From: Mycoplasma sp. Bg1
GTDB lineage: Bacteria; Bacillota_I; Bacilli_A; Mycoplasmatales; Hepatoplasmataceae
Length of the DNA: 64,000 nucleotides
Direction: 5' to 3'
Assembly: GCA_001641205.1 (NCBI GenBank)
Contig: LSMX01000001.1
Coordinates: 1-64,000 of the forward strand
The position numbers and the translations under genes were made by a program. A model generated the notes under the pieces. The model made no database searches, was not told the origin of the DNA, and saw only the letters and a list, made by a program, of their open reading frames with translations. Position 1 is the first letter of the stretch. The number at the start of each line of letters is the position of its first letter. This document shows positions 22,177 to 31,131 of this stretch, piece by piece.

Positions 22177-22314
22177 CTATTTTGAATTAGTTGGTCTTTT
22201 CTGATTTGTTCAATTATTATGATTACTATTTTGATGTTTATTTTTATGATTTTTTAAATCTTCATTTGGATTTTGAGTACCAGATTTGGGGTCTCAAGAA
22301 CTTAAATTATTCAT
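22177..22314 (-). CDS. small Asn/His/Lys-rich protein
   Basis: 45 residues: MNNLSSWDPKSGTQNPNEDL then a run rich in Asn, His and Lys, ending RPTNSK. It is supported by an AAGGAG Shine-Dalgarno at correct spacing, two UGA-Trp codons in frame and its own terminator 24 bases downstream. No homology recognised. Confidence 0.6.
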
Positions 22315-22436
22315 AATTGCTCCTTAATTAAATTACAATAAATATTACTTATATTGTTAATTATTCTAATTACCAATATTTAGTTTCTAATTTGTCTTTT
22401 TTAATCAAAAAATATAGTTTATAAATAAAATTAATA

Positions 22437-22838
22437 TCAAGGTTTAATTCTTCTTGAATATTTTTTTAAATATTCTTTTAATGTTATTCCACCTTCTGTT
22501 TTAAAAACATCATACCCATTAATTGTTGATCCATTTACTAAAAGAGCTAATACTGAAAGTTGATAATGAAAATAATCTTCATTTAAAATTCCGTTTTCAT
22601 CAATTTGTTTACTTAAAAATAAATCAACTTTCATTTGATCTATTCTTTTAAGAGTGGTAGTGGGTAAGTGATTTTCACTAAATACTTTTGAACCCTTAAG
22701 TAAGATATATCCTCCTGTAGCTATTTTTAATTTACTTTCCTTATAATAAAATATTGGAGTATTATCATTTTTACTATCATCAGTTTTAATATAACTATTA
22801 TTAGTGTTTTTACCAATGGTTATTTTTTTTATATTAAT
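22437..22838 (-). CDS. DUF4357-like protein without an AUG start
   Basis: Up to 133 residues. The sequence ATGGYILLKGSKVFSENHLP ... SVLALLVNGSTINGYDVFK fits DUF4357, whose hallmark is a G-x-x-VLKGS strand followed by S-x-x-A-x-x-x-x-G-x-x-x-NG. DUF4357 usually sits at the C-terminus of nucleases or methylases; here it stands alone. The open frame begins after a TAA at 22839-22841 and has no ATG, GTG or TTG before the conserved part. An AAGGA lies 4 bases before an ATT (22838) and 10 before an ATA (22832); ATA has the better spacing. The first ATG is internal (22634), after the conserved LLKGS strand. Either a rare start codon is used or the gene is a truncated remnant. Confidence 0.6.
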   Translation of the reverse strand: MNIKKITIGKNTNNSYIKTDDSKNDNTPIFYYKESKLKIATGGYILLKGSKVFSENHLPTTTLKRIDQMKVDLFLSKQIDENGILNEDYFHYQLSVLALLVNGSTINGYDVFKTEGGITLKEYLKKYSRRIKP

Positions 22839-22945
22839 TTATCCTTCTTGATTTTAATTATTTAAAATATTTATCTAATTTTCTTTTATATAATCTACAC
22901 TATAATTATATTTTTTTGTTGAAAAATTATCTTTAATAATTAAAA

Positions 22946-23692
22946 TTAATTTGGAAATGAAAAAGGCTTTTTTTCATGAGGATGTTTTATCATTCATGTA
23001 GTTCTTGCAATACTGACTGCAAAAAGGGCCCCACAAACATAAACCCAAAGATCAGAAATTGGTTCATTTCAATATCAAGAATCAGTTACGATTAATTCAA
23101 AAGCAATAAAAAGTAAAAAACCCATTGCTGCATAATTAATTCATTCATATTTCATGGTCATCTTTTCAAGAAATCTTGTTCCCCAAACAAAGATGGGAAA
23201 AAGAATGCAAAGACCGACAAAAGCAATAATAAATTCAATTCATCGTTTATCAAAATCTCCTGTTGAAAGCATTGCTGAAACTGAAATTGCATTATCTAAG
23301 GAAGTTGAAAAATCAGCAACTAAAATTGTAACTACAATAAGTCAAATTGCATCTTGACCTGTTTTACCTTTTCTTTTTTTATGAAGAAGTTTATTGTGAT
23401 CTTCTTTTTTTACTAATTTTGTAGAAAGACCGAGCAAAATTAGTCCCCCAAAAAGGCCAACAAAGGGTAATCCCTCACCTTCATCTCCCATTGTTTCTAA
23501 GAAAATAAAGGTAATAATTAAAACAAGACGCAAAGAAAGAGCAAGTGAAATTCCAATTCAAGTTACTAACTTTCTTTTTTGTTCACTTTCCATGTGGTTG
23601 GTTACAGTTGCAACAATAATTGCATTATCTGCTCCTAGGGTTATTTCAATTAGTACTACAAGAAGTACCATTACTAATATTTCAACAAACAT
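22946..23692 (-). CDS. TerC/YjbE-family integral membrane protein
   Basis: 248 residues, about seven membrane segments. Both family hallmarks are present: EITLGADNAIIVA near 13-25 and DFSTSLDNAISVSA in the second half; the paired Asp-Asn motifs are thought to handle metal ions (Mn2+ export in several bacteria). TATAAT on the minus strand (23701-23706) ends eight bases before the ATG and no Shine-Dalgarno is seen, so the mRNA is probably leaderless. A decayed copy of the first 70 or so bases is at 25944-26011, left by a segmental duplication. Confidence 0.88.
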
Positions 23693-23727
23693 ACTATTAA
23701 ATTATAAATAAATCTAAAATCTTTTAC

Positions 23728-23763
23728 AAAAAAACTAATAAAACAATGTTTTATTAGTTTTTT
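23728..23763. terminator. terminator between the MFS gene and terC
   Basis: Stem of 16-17 base pairs (AAAAAAACTAATAAAAC / GTTTTATTAGTTTTTT), loop AAT. It terminates the MFS gene at 23809 or reads both ways. A related hairpin is at 26025-26061. Confidence 0.8.
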
Positions 23764-23808
23764 AAATTTTAATAAGTAAATAAATCTAATAATTTTCTTT
23801 AATTACTT

Positions 23809-25422
23809 TTAAGATGATATTTTATCTTTTAAAGCATTATATTTAACTTTAAAGAAGTTATTCCCCTTGTGGGTTTCTTCTGCAAATAAAAGAACCACAG
23901 GAGATAAAAAGGAAAATGCAAAGAAGAATAAACAACCAAGAATTTCTCCAGTATTATTATTGCCTACTCCAATAGCAGATTCCCCTTCTATTGTTCCAAT
24001 TTCAATAAGTGAAGCCATAATAATTGTTAAAATAGTTACCCCCATATAGGTAATTCCCCAAATAAATCCTAGAAGAATTCCTTGTTTTTTAGGAGTTGCT
24101 CCTTTATATTCATAAGTTCATCCCAAAATAATTCCTTGCATTCCTCAAAGACATGTTCCGGCAAAAAATATAAAGAGCATCGAAAAGACCAGCCCCACAA
24201 CAGAGGTCCCATAAACCGCCTCATCTCCTGCTCCCTCTACTGTTCCAGTAAGTCCAGCTAATAGAACAGAAATTAACATTGCTGTTAATCCAACTACTAA
24301 AACTGTACAAATTATTGGTTTTCTTGAATAGGTTCCTCTTGTAACAAATCTAAAAGCAAAAACCCCCGGAATAATTCCAAGTAAGAAAACAACTTTTCAT
24401 AAGGAAATTGCTCAATATCCCCCATAACCAACATCACTTATTTTTGTAGCAAACCAGGGATTAAATGGAAGAATAAAGTATTTTGTTACCATCGTCATAA
24501 TTAGCAACATATTTGTTAATCAAAAAACATAAGCAATTGAAAATATTCAAGTTCTTTTTTCTTTTAAAACACTTTTATAGGTAACATTAGTATCTTCTGG
24601 CCCTTGTGTTGTATCTAAATTAATATCTTCGCCATAAATAACATAAAGGACTAAAGAAACTATTGCAAGAGTTGCAAAACCAGTTGAATATGCTTGTCAG
24701 TGCAATGTAAGTCCATGAGATCAAAAAATAAAAGGGGCAATTGCAAAAATTAATCCAAAATTACATGCAAAACAATTGAAGACATTTAGTCTTGATTTTG
24801 TTTCTGATTTGGTAAAATAATTTGCAATAATTGGTTGTGTATAAACAATTAGTGTTGTTCCTCCAATAGCCATGATCATTCTTGAGATTACAAATAAAGA
24901 ATAAAATTGCACTCATGGAGCAATTATTCCAAATAGCAATGATCCCATTGCAATATAAATAGATTTTCTATGACCAATTTTAACAAGAACTCATCCAGCT
25001 AAAAAGGCTCCAAGTCCCCGCATAAAAGTAATTGTATAGTTTACTGATTGAGTTAGTAATACAGGGGGTTCTTTTCCATTGTCACCAAAAAATTCATCAA
25101 TTCATCCAATTCCATCACCAACAGATCCACCCATTGAATCCATTACCATTCAGTTAAAAATAAAAACAAAATATGCAATAAGAATTAAACTTCAAAGTAG
25201 GATTCCTTTAGAAAAATTTCTTTTTTCTACTTCAGTAAGAGAAGTTTTTTCTTTTCCCCTAGAAACTTCGGTTTTTTCTACTTTAATAACAAGAGTTTCT
25301 TCTTTTTCATTATAGCCTTCTTCTTTTTCTATATTCGTGAGAGAAGTTTTTTTCTTTTCATTATAAGTTTCTTCTTTTTCTATATTTGCAAGAGAAGCTT
25401 GTTCTTTTTCATTATTATACAT
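23809..25422 (-). CDS. MFS transporter 1 with charged N-terminal extension
   Basis: 537 residues in one frame with UGA-Trp. After a 75-residue cytoplasmic extension made of Glu/Lys-rich repeats (NIEKEETYNEKKKTSLT and variants), about 12 membrane segments follow. The loop 2-3 signature of the major facilitator superfamily is present as LVKIGHRKSIYIAMG. Other conserved points: TFMRGLGAFLAGW, ISRMIMAIGGTTLIVYTQPI, KKQGILLGFIWGI. The substrate cannot be told from the sequence. A close paralogue lacking the extension lies upstream (26090-27541), and the two units share flanking sequence. The start at 25422 has AAAGG about 14 bases upstream. Confidence 0.85.
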
Positions 25423-25651
25423 AATAAAAATAATGCCTTTCTATCTTATATACTCATATAATTAATATAGATTTTTTAAAATATTAAATAAAAATAATGT
25501 AATATATACCTCTTTACCTCTTATTTTTCATTATATATTATAAGGGCGTTTTTCCACTTTTTGTAACTAGTTATATATAACATTAAAACAAAAAACATAC
25601 TTAAATAGATAAGTACAAACTAAAAATAATTATTAGATAAATATTAAATGA

Positions 25652-25722
25652 TTGCAAAGATAGGAATTGAACCTATAATCTTAAAAATTAACTTTTGAAG
25701 ATTTAACCAAATGCTTCACAAT
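25652..25722 (-). pseudogene. decayed tRNA-fMet copy
   Basis: About 71 bases. The 3' part (AGGTTCAATTCCTATCTTTGCAA) aligns with the intact initiator tRNA at 35687-35763 (AGGTTCAAATCCTGCCTCCGCAA), and the block order with the following tRNA-Ser is the same. The acceptor and anticodon arms no longer pair. Confidence 0.7.
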
Positions 25723-25726
25723 AAAA

Positions 25727-25819
25727 TGGCGGAGTCAGAGGGATTCGAACCCCCGCACAGCTTTCGCCATCTCTCGGTTTTCTAGACCGGCCCCTTCAAC
25801 CAAACTTGGGTATGACTCC
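25727..25819 (-). tRNA. tRNA-Ser copy with anticodon AGA
   Basis: 93 bases with CCA, nearly identical to tRNA-Ser(TGA) at 35772-35864; acceptor, T-arm and long variable arm intact. The anticodon loop is CTAGAAA, so TGA has become AGA, which would still read serine codons. One anticodon-stem pair (27-43) is now C-A. Either a functional duplicate with a changed anticodon or an early pseudogene. The neighbouring fMet copy is badly decayed, which argues for selection on this one. Confidence 0.7.
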
Positions 25820-25943
25820 ATATAGTAAAAACTTACTACCTTAAATATTATAATCTACAAATTAATTAACCTCTTTTAAAAAATTAATTAATTACAATTA
25901 AACATAACTTTATCTATAAAATCTATTAAATATGTTTTTAATT

Positions 25944-26011
25944 ATAGTTACAACAATAATTATATTTTCTACTCTTAAAATTATTTCTATTAGTGGAATA
26001 AAAGTACCATT
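25944..26011 (-). pseudogene. remnant of the terC 5' end
   Basis: GTTACAACAATAATTATATT ... AAAAGTACCATTG on plus matches the terC start region near 23594-23672 with scattered changes, and is followed, as there, by a CTAATAAAA-type terminator. It marks the left border of a duplicated segment. Confidence 0.7.
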
Positions 26012-26024
26012 GTAAAGATTTTAT

Positions 26025-26061
26025 AAAAAAACTAATAAAACATTTGTCTTATTAGTTTTTT
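26025..26061. terminator. terminator downstream of MFS transporter 2
   Basis: AAAAAACTAATAA / TTATTAGTTTTTT around 10 bases; sister of the hairpin at 23728-23763. Confidence 0.75.
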
Positions 26062-26089
26062 GAAATAACAATATTTTGTTGAAACAAAT

Positions 26090-27541
26090 CTAGTGATTTT
26101 TTATTTTTAATTTGTGTTTTAAATTAACATATTTAATATTAAAAAAATTATTACCTTTATGGGTTTCTTTTGCAAGTAAAAAGATCAAAGGACTTAATAA
26201 ACAGACTGCAAAGAAAAAGATGATTCCAAGAATTTCGCCAATATTACTATCTCCGGTTCCAACTATATATTTAAGTTCATCTCCAGTTCCTATCCCTACA
26301 AATAAAGCCATGATAATATTTACAATAGTAAGTCCCATATAACCAATTCCCCAAATAAATCCAAGTAAAATTCCTTGTTTTTTAGGAGTTGCTCCGGAAT
26401 AAGAATAAGTCATTCCTAAAAGAATCCCTTGAATTCCCCAAAGACATGTTCCAGAAATTAAAATAAATAACATTGCAAAAAATAATCCCACTATTGAGGT
26501 AGTTGCTTCAACTACCTCATTTCCTACATAGTTTGTTCCTTCATAAACAGGTGCTGTTGAATAACCTGTTCCAGTAAAAGCAGCAAGCATTGTGGAAATT
26601 AACATTGCTAATATTCCAACTATTAACACTACTACAATTAATGGTTTTCTCGAATAAGTTCCTGTTGCTACAAATCTAAAGGCAAAAACACCAGGGACAA
26701 TTCCTAGAAGGAAAAGAACCTTCAATGTGGGAATTGCCCAATAATTACCTTCAAGTCCAAATCAAGGATTAAAGGGAATGATAAAATATTTTGTTACCAT
26801 AGTCATATAAAGAACTACCGCCACTAATCAAAAAACATAACTAAGTGAAAATTTTCAAGTGGTTTTTTCCTTTAATACACTTTTAAAAGTTATGGCACTA
26901 TCTCCAGCTATGTTAGATGTATCTAGATCAATATCTTCACCAAAAATAACATAGAGAACTAAAATAATTAATGAGATAGCAGCAAATCCAGAAGAGAAGA
27001 CCATTCAATGCAATTGCAATCCTGTTGTTCAAAAAATAAAAGGAGTAATTGCACAAATTGAACCAAAATTAAACCCCACTGAATTAAAAACGTTTAATTT
27101 TGATTTTGTTTCTGGCTTAGTAAAATAATTTGCAATTATTGGTTGTGTATAAACAATTAGAGTTGTTCCCCCAATTGCCATCAGCATTCTTGCAATAATA
27201 AAAATAGCATAATATTGTAAAAAAGGAGCAATAATCCCAAATGTTAATAAGCCCATCGCCACATAAATTGCATGTTTGTGACCAACCTTAACTAAAAATC
27301 ATCCAGCAAGAAAAGCTCCAAGACCCCGCATAAAAGTAATTGTATAGTTTATTGATTGGGTAAGTAAAGGATCTGGTTGTTGATCAGGAAAAAATGTAAA
27401 AATTCAACCCGTTTCACCCGCAGTACTTCCCGCCATTGAATCCATTACCATTCAATTAAAAATAAAAATAAAGTAACCCGCAATAACTAAAGCTCATAGT
27501 AAAATTCCCTTAGTAATTTTCTTTTTTTGGTTATTTTGCAT
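26090..27541 (-). CDS. MFS transporter 2
   Basis: 483 residues, 12 predicted membrane segments; strongly similar to the transporter at 23809-25422 over the whole membrane part (TFMRGLGAFLAGW, MLMAIGGTTLIVYTQPIIANYF, KKQGILLGFIWGIGYMG, ETHKGNNFF). It lacks the charged N-terminal extension, starting MQNNQKKKITKGILLW. GAGAGG stands about 14 bases before the ATG at 27541. About 100-130 bases upstream a TATAAT (27637-27642, minus) is preceded by a run of 15 A on the coding strand (27656-27670), a layout able to switch expression by slippage. Substrate unknown. Confidence 0.85.
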
Positions 27542-27636
27542 ACTAAAAATAACACCTCTCTGTTTTGTTTAATAAATATAATTAGTAATTTAAATAAATT
27601 AATAAAAGTTCTAAAAATCTACTTTTATTTATTTTT

Positions 27637-27678
27637 ATTATATTATTCCTTTTACTTTTTTTTTTTTTTTGCAAACAA
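27637..27678 (-). promoter_or_regulatory. promoter with poly-A(15) tract upstream of MFS transporter 2
   Basis: On the minus strand: TTGTTT, GC, then 15 A (27670-27656), 13 bases, TATAAT (27642-27637). The A-run covers the place of the -35 region. The matching region of MFS transporter 1 has no such run. Confidence 0.5.
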
Positions 27679-27708
27679 GTATATATAACATTAAAAATAA
27701 TTTGAAAT

Positions 27709-27734
27709 AAAAAAAGATTGTTTTAAAAACAATC
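27709..27734 (-). terminator. terminator facing the decayed tRNA block
   Basis: GATTGTTT / AAACAATC with a run of T after it on the minus strand, at the 3' side of the decayed fMet-Ser block. Confidence 0.6.
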
Positions 27735-27772
27735 CCTAATTAAAGCAGTGGAAAATACTCATTATAGTTATA

Positions 27773-27932
27773 AAGCAATTATAAAGATGGAATTTGAACC
27801 TATAATCTTAAAAATTAACTTTCTAATTTACCAAATGTTTCAAAATAAAATGACAAAATCAGAGTGATTTGCATAGATTTTGCCATCTCTTGGTTTTCTA
27901 ATCGACCTCCAACCAAATTTAAGTATGACTCT
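27773..27932 (-). pseudogene. decayed fMet-Ser tRNA pair
   Basis: The segment 27773-27840 is a close relative of the fMet remnant at 25652, sharing TGAACCTATAATCTTAAAAA and neighbouring bases. 27852-27932 matches tRNA-Ser in its variable arm and acceptor but with many substitutions and a lost T-arm. Neither could fold. Confidence 0.7.
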
Positions 27933-28068
27933 AGTAATTAAATTTATAGCTTTTTTTATTATTTAAAAAGGTTTATTTTATTATTAATGAATAAAAAAAA
28001 TAACCTTATCTTCTATTTTCAAAAGGCTAAAATTTATTTTGTTGATTTTTTTTATTAGTAATTAAATA

Positions 28069-28293
28069 TTATTGAGATTTTATTCTTAATAAACCACCAG
28101 CAAGAATAAAACCAATACTAACTAAAATATTAATTATTCCCACTGAAATTCAAGTTGCTTGAGCAAAATTACCCAACACATCACCATTAGGATCAGCAAA
28201 AATTACATAATTAAAAAAGACAAAAGATAGTAATAATAAAATAAGTCCTAATGACATTAAAATATTACCAAAGATTGAACTAGATTTTTCCAT
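28069..28293 (-). CDS. small two-helix membrane protein
   Basis: 74 residues with two membrane segments (about 8-30 and 48-68) joined by an Asp/Asn loop (FADPNGDVLGN). AAAGGA Shine-Dalgarno seven bases before the ATG; one UGA-Trp. The layout resembles other small mollicute membrane proteins but no family is recognised. First of three small membrane-protein genes between two tRNA remnants. Confidence 0.65.
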
Positions 28294-28418
28294 TTTTTTC
28301 CTTTCGTTTAAGTAAACTAAAATATTTAAATCAAATAATTAATTATACTTAAATTATAAAATAAAAAAATATTTTTACTTTCAAAGTATTAAGATTTATT
28401 TAATTAATTTTTTTCAGA

Positions 28419-28931
28419 TTATTTTTTCTTTTTTGTATATCAAAATCATAAACCAAGTAAAAAAATAACTATAATTAATAAAATACCATTTAGAATATAA
28501 AAAAGAGTATCAGGAGAATCACCATCATTTGAACCTGAAATAGGAGTTGCAAAAATATTATAATCATTAGCAAGAATTGCTTCTAAAATTGTTGATGTTA
28601 TGGACTGCTCTAAATATTTATAATCATAATTAGTTAAAAGTTTATTTTCAATAATATCAATTAATTCAATTCTAGTTGTTATTTTTGATCAATCCAAAAT
28701 AAGATTATCATTAAATAAAAAAAGATCATTTGTATCTTTAGATTTTATATTATTAATATTTAAAATAGATTGTGTTGAATTAATAATTCGCAAATTATTT
28801 TTTTCTAAATTTAAAGGTGAAATTATTGATAAATTAGAAATAGAAAAAAATGAATTAGATAAAGGCTTCAATACCATAAATATTGAACAAAATATTAAGA
28901 TGGAATTTAGCAATAATTTTTTTATTTTCAT
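28419..28931 (-). CDS. exported membrane-anchored protein of unknown function
   Basis: 170 residues. The N-terminus MKIKKLLLNSILIFCSIFMV looks like a signal anchor; the middle is Asn/Ser/Ile-rich; a C-terminal membrane segment (LFYILNGILLIIVIFLLGLW) is followed by YTKKKK, a typical stop-transfer. Most of the protein is thus likely outside the cell, held at both ends. The frame contains UGA-Trp at 28686 and two near the end. No Shine-Dalgarno; AT-rich -10-like sequence close to the ATG. Confidence 0.65.
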
Positions 28932-28988
28932 TTTATCAAAAAATATATTATCTTTTTTTAAAGTATATATAAAATTATATGTTTTAAA

Positions 28989-29369
28989 TTAAAAGTTAAA
29001 CTTTTTTTGAAAAATTTCTTGAAGAACAAAATTATTAATTTTCATTTGAAGTCTTGTTAATTCTTGATTTTTATATGTCATTCTTGTTGACTTGTTAGAA
29101 AAACCAAGAACTATGCAAATAATAAAACCTATTCCAAATCTAAAAAATGCCCAAAATAATAATAATAATAATAATCAAGTAGAAAAAGTAATTTTAGATG
29201 TTTGCAAGGAGCTCATTTTTAATTCGCATTCTTCTTTTGTTACTTCTTGCATTGTTTGATTTATTAAAACTAATTCATCAAAATAATCTTTTGCTGATGA
29301 TATTTTTGTTGAAATTACAAAAATTAGTACTATTGCAATTACAATAATTATTATTAAAAATACTCACAT
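28989..29369 (-). CDS. unknown membrane protein with (TTA) repeat run
   Basis: 126 residues; two membrane segments: residues 1-22 (MWVFLIIIIVIAIVLIFVIS) and about 70-96, the second containing a run of Leu codons made by a TTA trinucleotide repeat (29158-29180). Between them is a short charged helix. AAAGGA upstream of the ATG at 29369. The trinucleotide repeat can change the length of the helix without shifting frame. Family unknown. Confidence 0.65.
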
Positions 29370-29450
29370 ATTAATATATCCTTTCTAATCATTTAAATAT
29401 TTTAAATACAATATTTAAATAAAAATTATAGGTTCTAAATTTAAATAAAA

Positions 29451-29490
29451 AAAATCTATTTAAAAACTCATAAGCTTTTAAATAGATTTT
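29451..29490 (-). terminator. tRNA-block terminator, copy A
   Basis: Stem AAAATCTATTTAAAA / TTTTAAATAGATTTT, 10-base loop. The same 40 bases recur at 32119 and 35484. Confidence 0.85.
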
Positions 29491-29493
29491 AGC

Positions 29494-29569
29494 TGGTGGC
29501 TCGGGGCGGAATCGAACCGTCGACACAGGGAGCTTCAATCCCTTGCTCTACCGACTGAGCTACCGAGCC
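29494..29569 (-). tRNA. tRNA-Phe(GAA), second copy
   Basis: 76 bases with CCA, identical by eye to the copy at 35527-35602. Anticodon loop TTGAAGC. Fully foldable. Confidence 0.92.
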
Positions 29570-29575
29570 ATAAAA

Positions 29576-29652
29576 TGGCGGTTCGGACGGGACTTGAACC
29601 CGCGATCTCCTCTGTGACAGAGAGGCATGATAAACCACTTCACTACCAAACC
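29576..29652 (-). tRNA. tRNA-Asp(GTC), second copy
   Basis: 77 bases. Differs from 35609-35685 by one base in the acceptor (GGTTTGG for GGTTCGG), leaving a T-G wobble. Otherwise intact. Confidence 0.88.
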
Positions 29653-29653
29653 T

Positions 29654-29730
29654 TGGTTGCGGCGGCAGGATTTGAACCCGCGACCTTTGGGTTATAGGCC
29701 CAACGAGCTACCAGACTGCTCCACTCCGCG
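29654..29730 (-). tRNA. initiator-like tRNA with anticodon TAT (diverged tRNA-fMet copy)
   Basis: 77 bases. It keeps the initiator hallmarks, C1-A72 mismatch and three G-C pairs next to the anticodon loop, but the loop is CCTATAA instead of CCCATAA, so the anticodon is TAT. The acceptor has one A-G mismatch (6-67), and the T-stem a G-T wobble. Either a decaying copy or an initiator tRNA that reads AUA. Confidence 0.65.
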
Positions 29731-29737
29731 ATAACAA

Positions 29738-29836
29738 ATGGCGGAGTCCAATCAAAAAAAATTAAATTCCCTGCAACTTCAAATACCCTTTAATTTCGAA
29801 GACTACTCTTGAATCAGACTTGAGTAAAACTCCATA
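29738..29836 (-). pseudogene. tRNA-Ser remnant (copy A)
   Basis: TGGCGGAGTC at the 3' end and GACTTGAGTAAAACTCCAT at the 5' end frame a scrambled interior. The flank beyond it (TTAAATATTATAATCTACAA) also follows the Ser copy at 25727-25819, showing common descent. Confidence 0.7.
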
Positions 29837-29872
29837 TAATAAATTACAACTTTAAATATTATAATCTACAAC

Positions 29873-30354
29873 TTATAATTTAATTTTTATATATAAAAAC
29901 ATTCTTATTATTTCATTGTTAAATTTTACATTGTGTTTTTCATAACTAATATTTCATTTATATTCTTGGGTTAATTCAGAATTATCAGATGCATAACTGC
30001 CATCTACTTCATAATAATAAAAATAATCTGGATTATAACCATAGACATCATCTTCGTTAGAATAAATTGATTCTTTTAAATCACAACTATATACACTATA
30101 TTCATATTCATCATTATTTCATTCATTGTTTATTTTTTTGAAATAAAATCAAATAAATATCATACAGTTGTGCTTGAAGAACCACCAGATGTTTTTGTAC
30201 CTTGATTATTTCACAATAGACTTTTACTTTTAACTTTTACTTTTGATATATTACTTTCATAATCAACTTTTAAAGTTGTTTTGAATTTATCTCCATTTTC
30301 ATTATATTTTACTTTATATTTTTCAATACCATTTTGCTTAAATGCAACTAACAT
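29873..30354 (-). pseudogene. unknown gene with frameshift at an A7 run
   Basis: Reading from the ATG at 30354 gives MLVAFKQNGIEKYKVKYNEN ... VWYLFDFISKK and then a stop. A one-base shift in the run of seven A at about 30136 continues with INNEWNNDEYEYSVYSCDL ... to the stop at 29873, about 160 residues in all. Both halves contain UGA-Trp codons, so both were protein. Homopolymer slippage could restore the frame. Hydrophobic codons precede the ATG, so the N-terminus may be longer. Family unknown. Confidence 0.6.
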
Positions 30355-30456
30355 TCCAATTAGAACAAAATTAAATTATTTATCAAAACTTTAATCACAA
30401 TTAATTTTTATATTTATTAAACTAATAAATTATTTGATCTAAATTTTCAATTTTCT

Positions 30457-31122
30457 TTATTTATTATTAATTTCCTTCTTATTTTGTATTTTAAAAGGTG
30501 TTAGAGATAATAAAATATTTTTACTATATTCTTTTTCATCTTCCGTAATTTTATCATTAGCATTATTAACTTGTTGTTTAACTCATTCTTTTGAAAGAAA
30601 ATTATTAAGATTTTTTATCATTTCAAAATTATTATTTAAAATTTGTGTCGCTTCTTCAACAAGTTTTTTTATTTCGATTGAAATTTCTTTATCTTCTTCT
30701 ACAAGTTTTTTTGTTTCGTTTGAAAGTGCTTTATCATCTTCTATAAGTTTCTTTGTTTCATTTGAAAGTGTTTTATCTTCTTCTACAAGTTTTTTTGTTT
30801 CATTCAAAATTTCTTCATCTTCTTTAACAAGGTTTTTCACTTCAACTGCAATACTTTTAGTTTCATATAAAACTTTATCTTTTACTTTATCTGCCTTCAT
30901 TTGCAAAACAAAGATAACAAACATCATAAAAATAGCAAAAATAGCAACCGCAAATGAATAACTAGTTATAATGTTAACATTCTTTAATATAAAAACTGGT
31001 AAAATTCAAAAACAGAATAAAGAAGAAAGAGCAAAGCATAAACATAAAAATAAGATATTTTTAATTAAAAAAGATTTAAATAAAAATATTACTTTTTGTT
31101 TAATTACTATTCTAACTTTCAT
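30457..31122 (-). CDS. membrane protein with coiled-coil repeats
   Basis: 221 residues. Two membrane segments (about 18-45 and 55-75), then a long helix built from imperfect 14-15-residue repeats (ETKKLVEEDKTLSN, ETKKLIEDDKALSN, ETKKLVEEDKEISI), almost certainly a coiled coil. This resembles the DUF948/methyl-accepting-like coiled-coil layout but no family motif is present. It starts nine bases after the stop of the gene at 31132-31875, so the two are co-transcribed. One UGA-Trp near residue 36 and another at 181. Confidence 0.65.
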
Positions 31123-31131
31123 ATATTTTAT

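Noticed and set aside
22839..22945. Gene or RNA between the DUF4357 gene and terC
   Set aside because: AT-rich stretch with no stable hairpin, no open frame and no similarity to other parts of the window.
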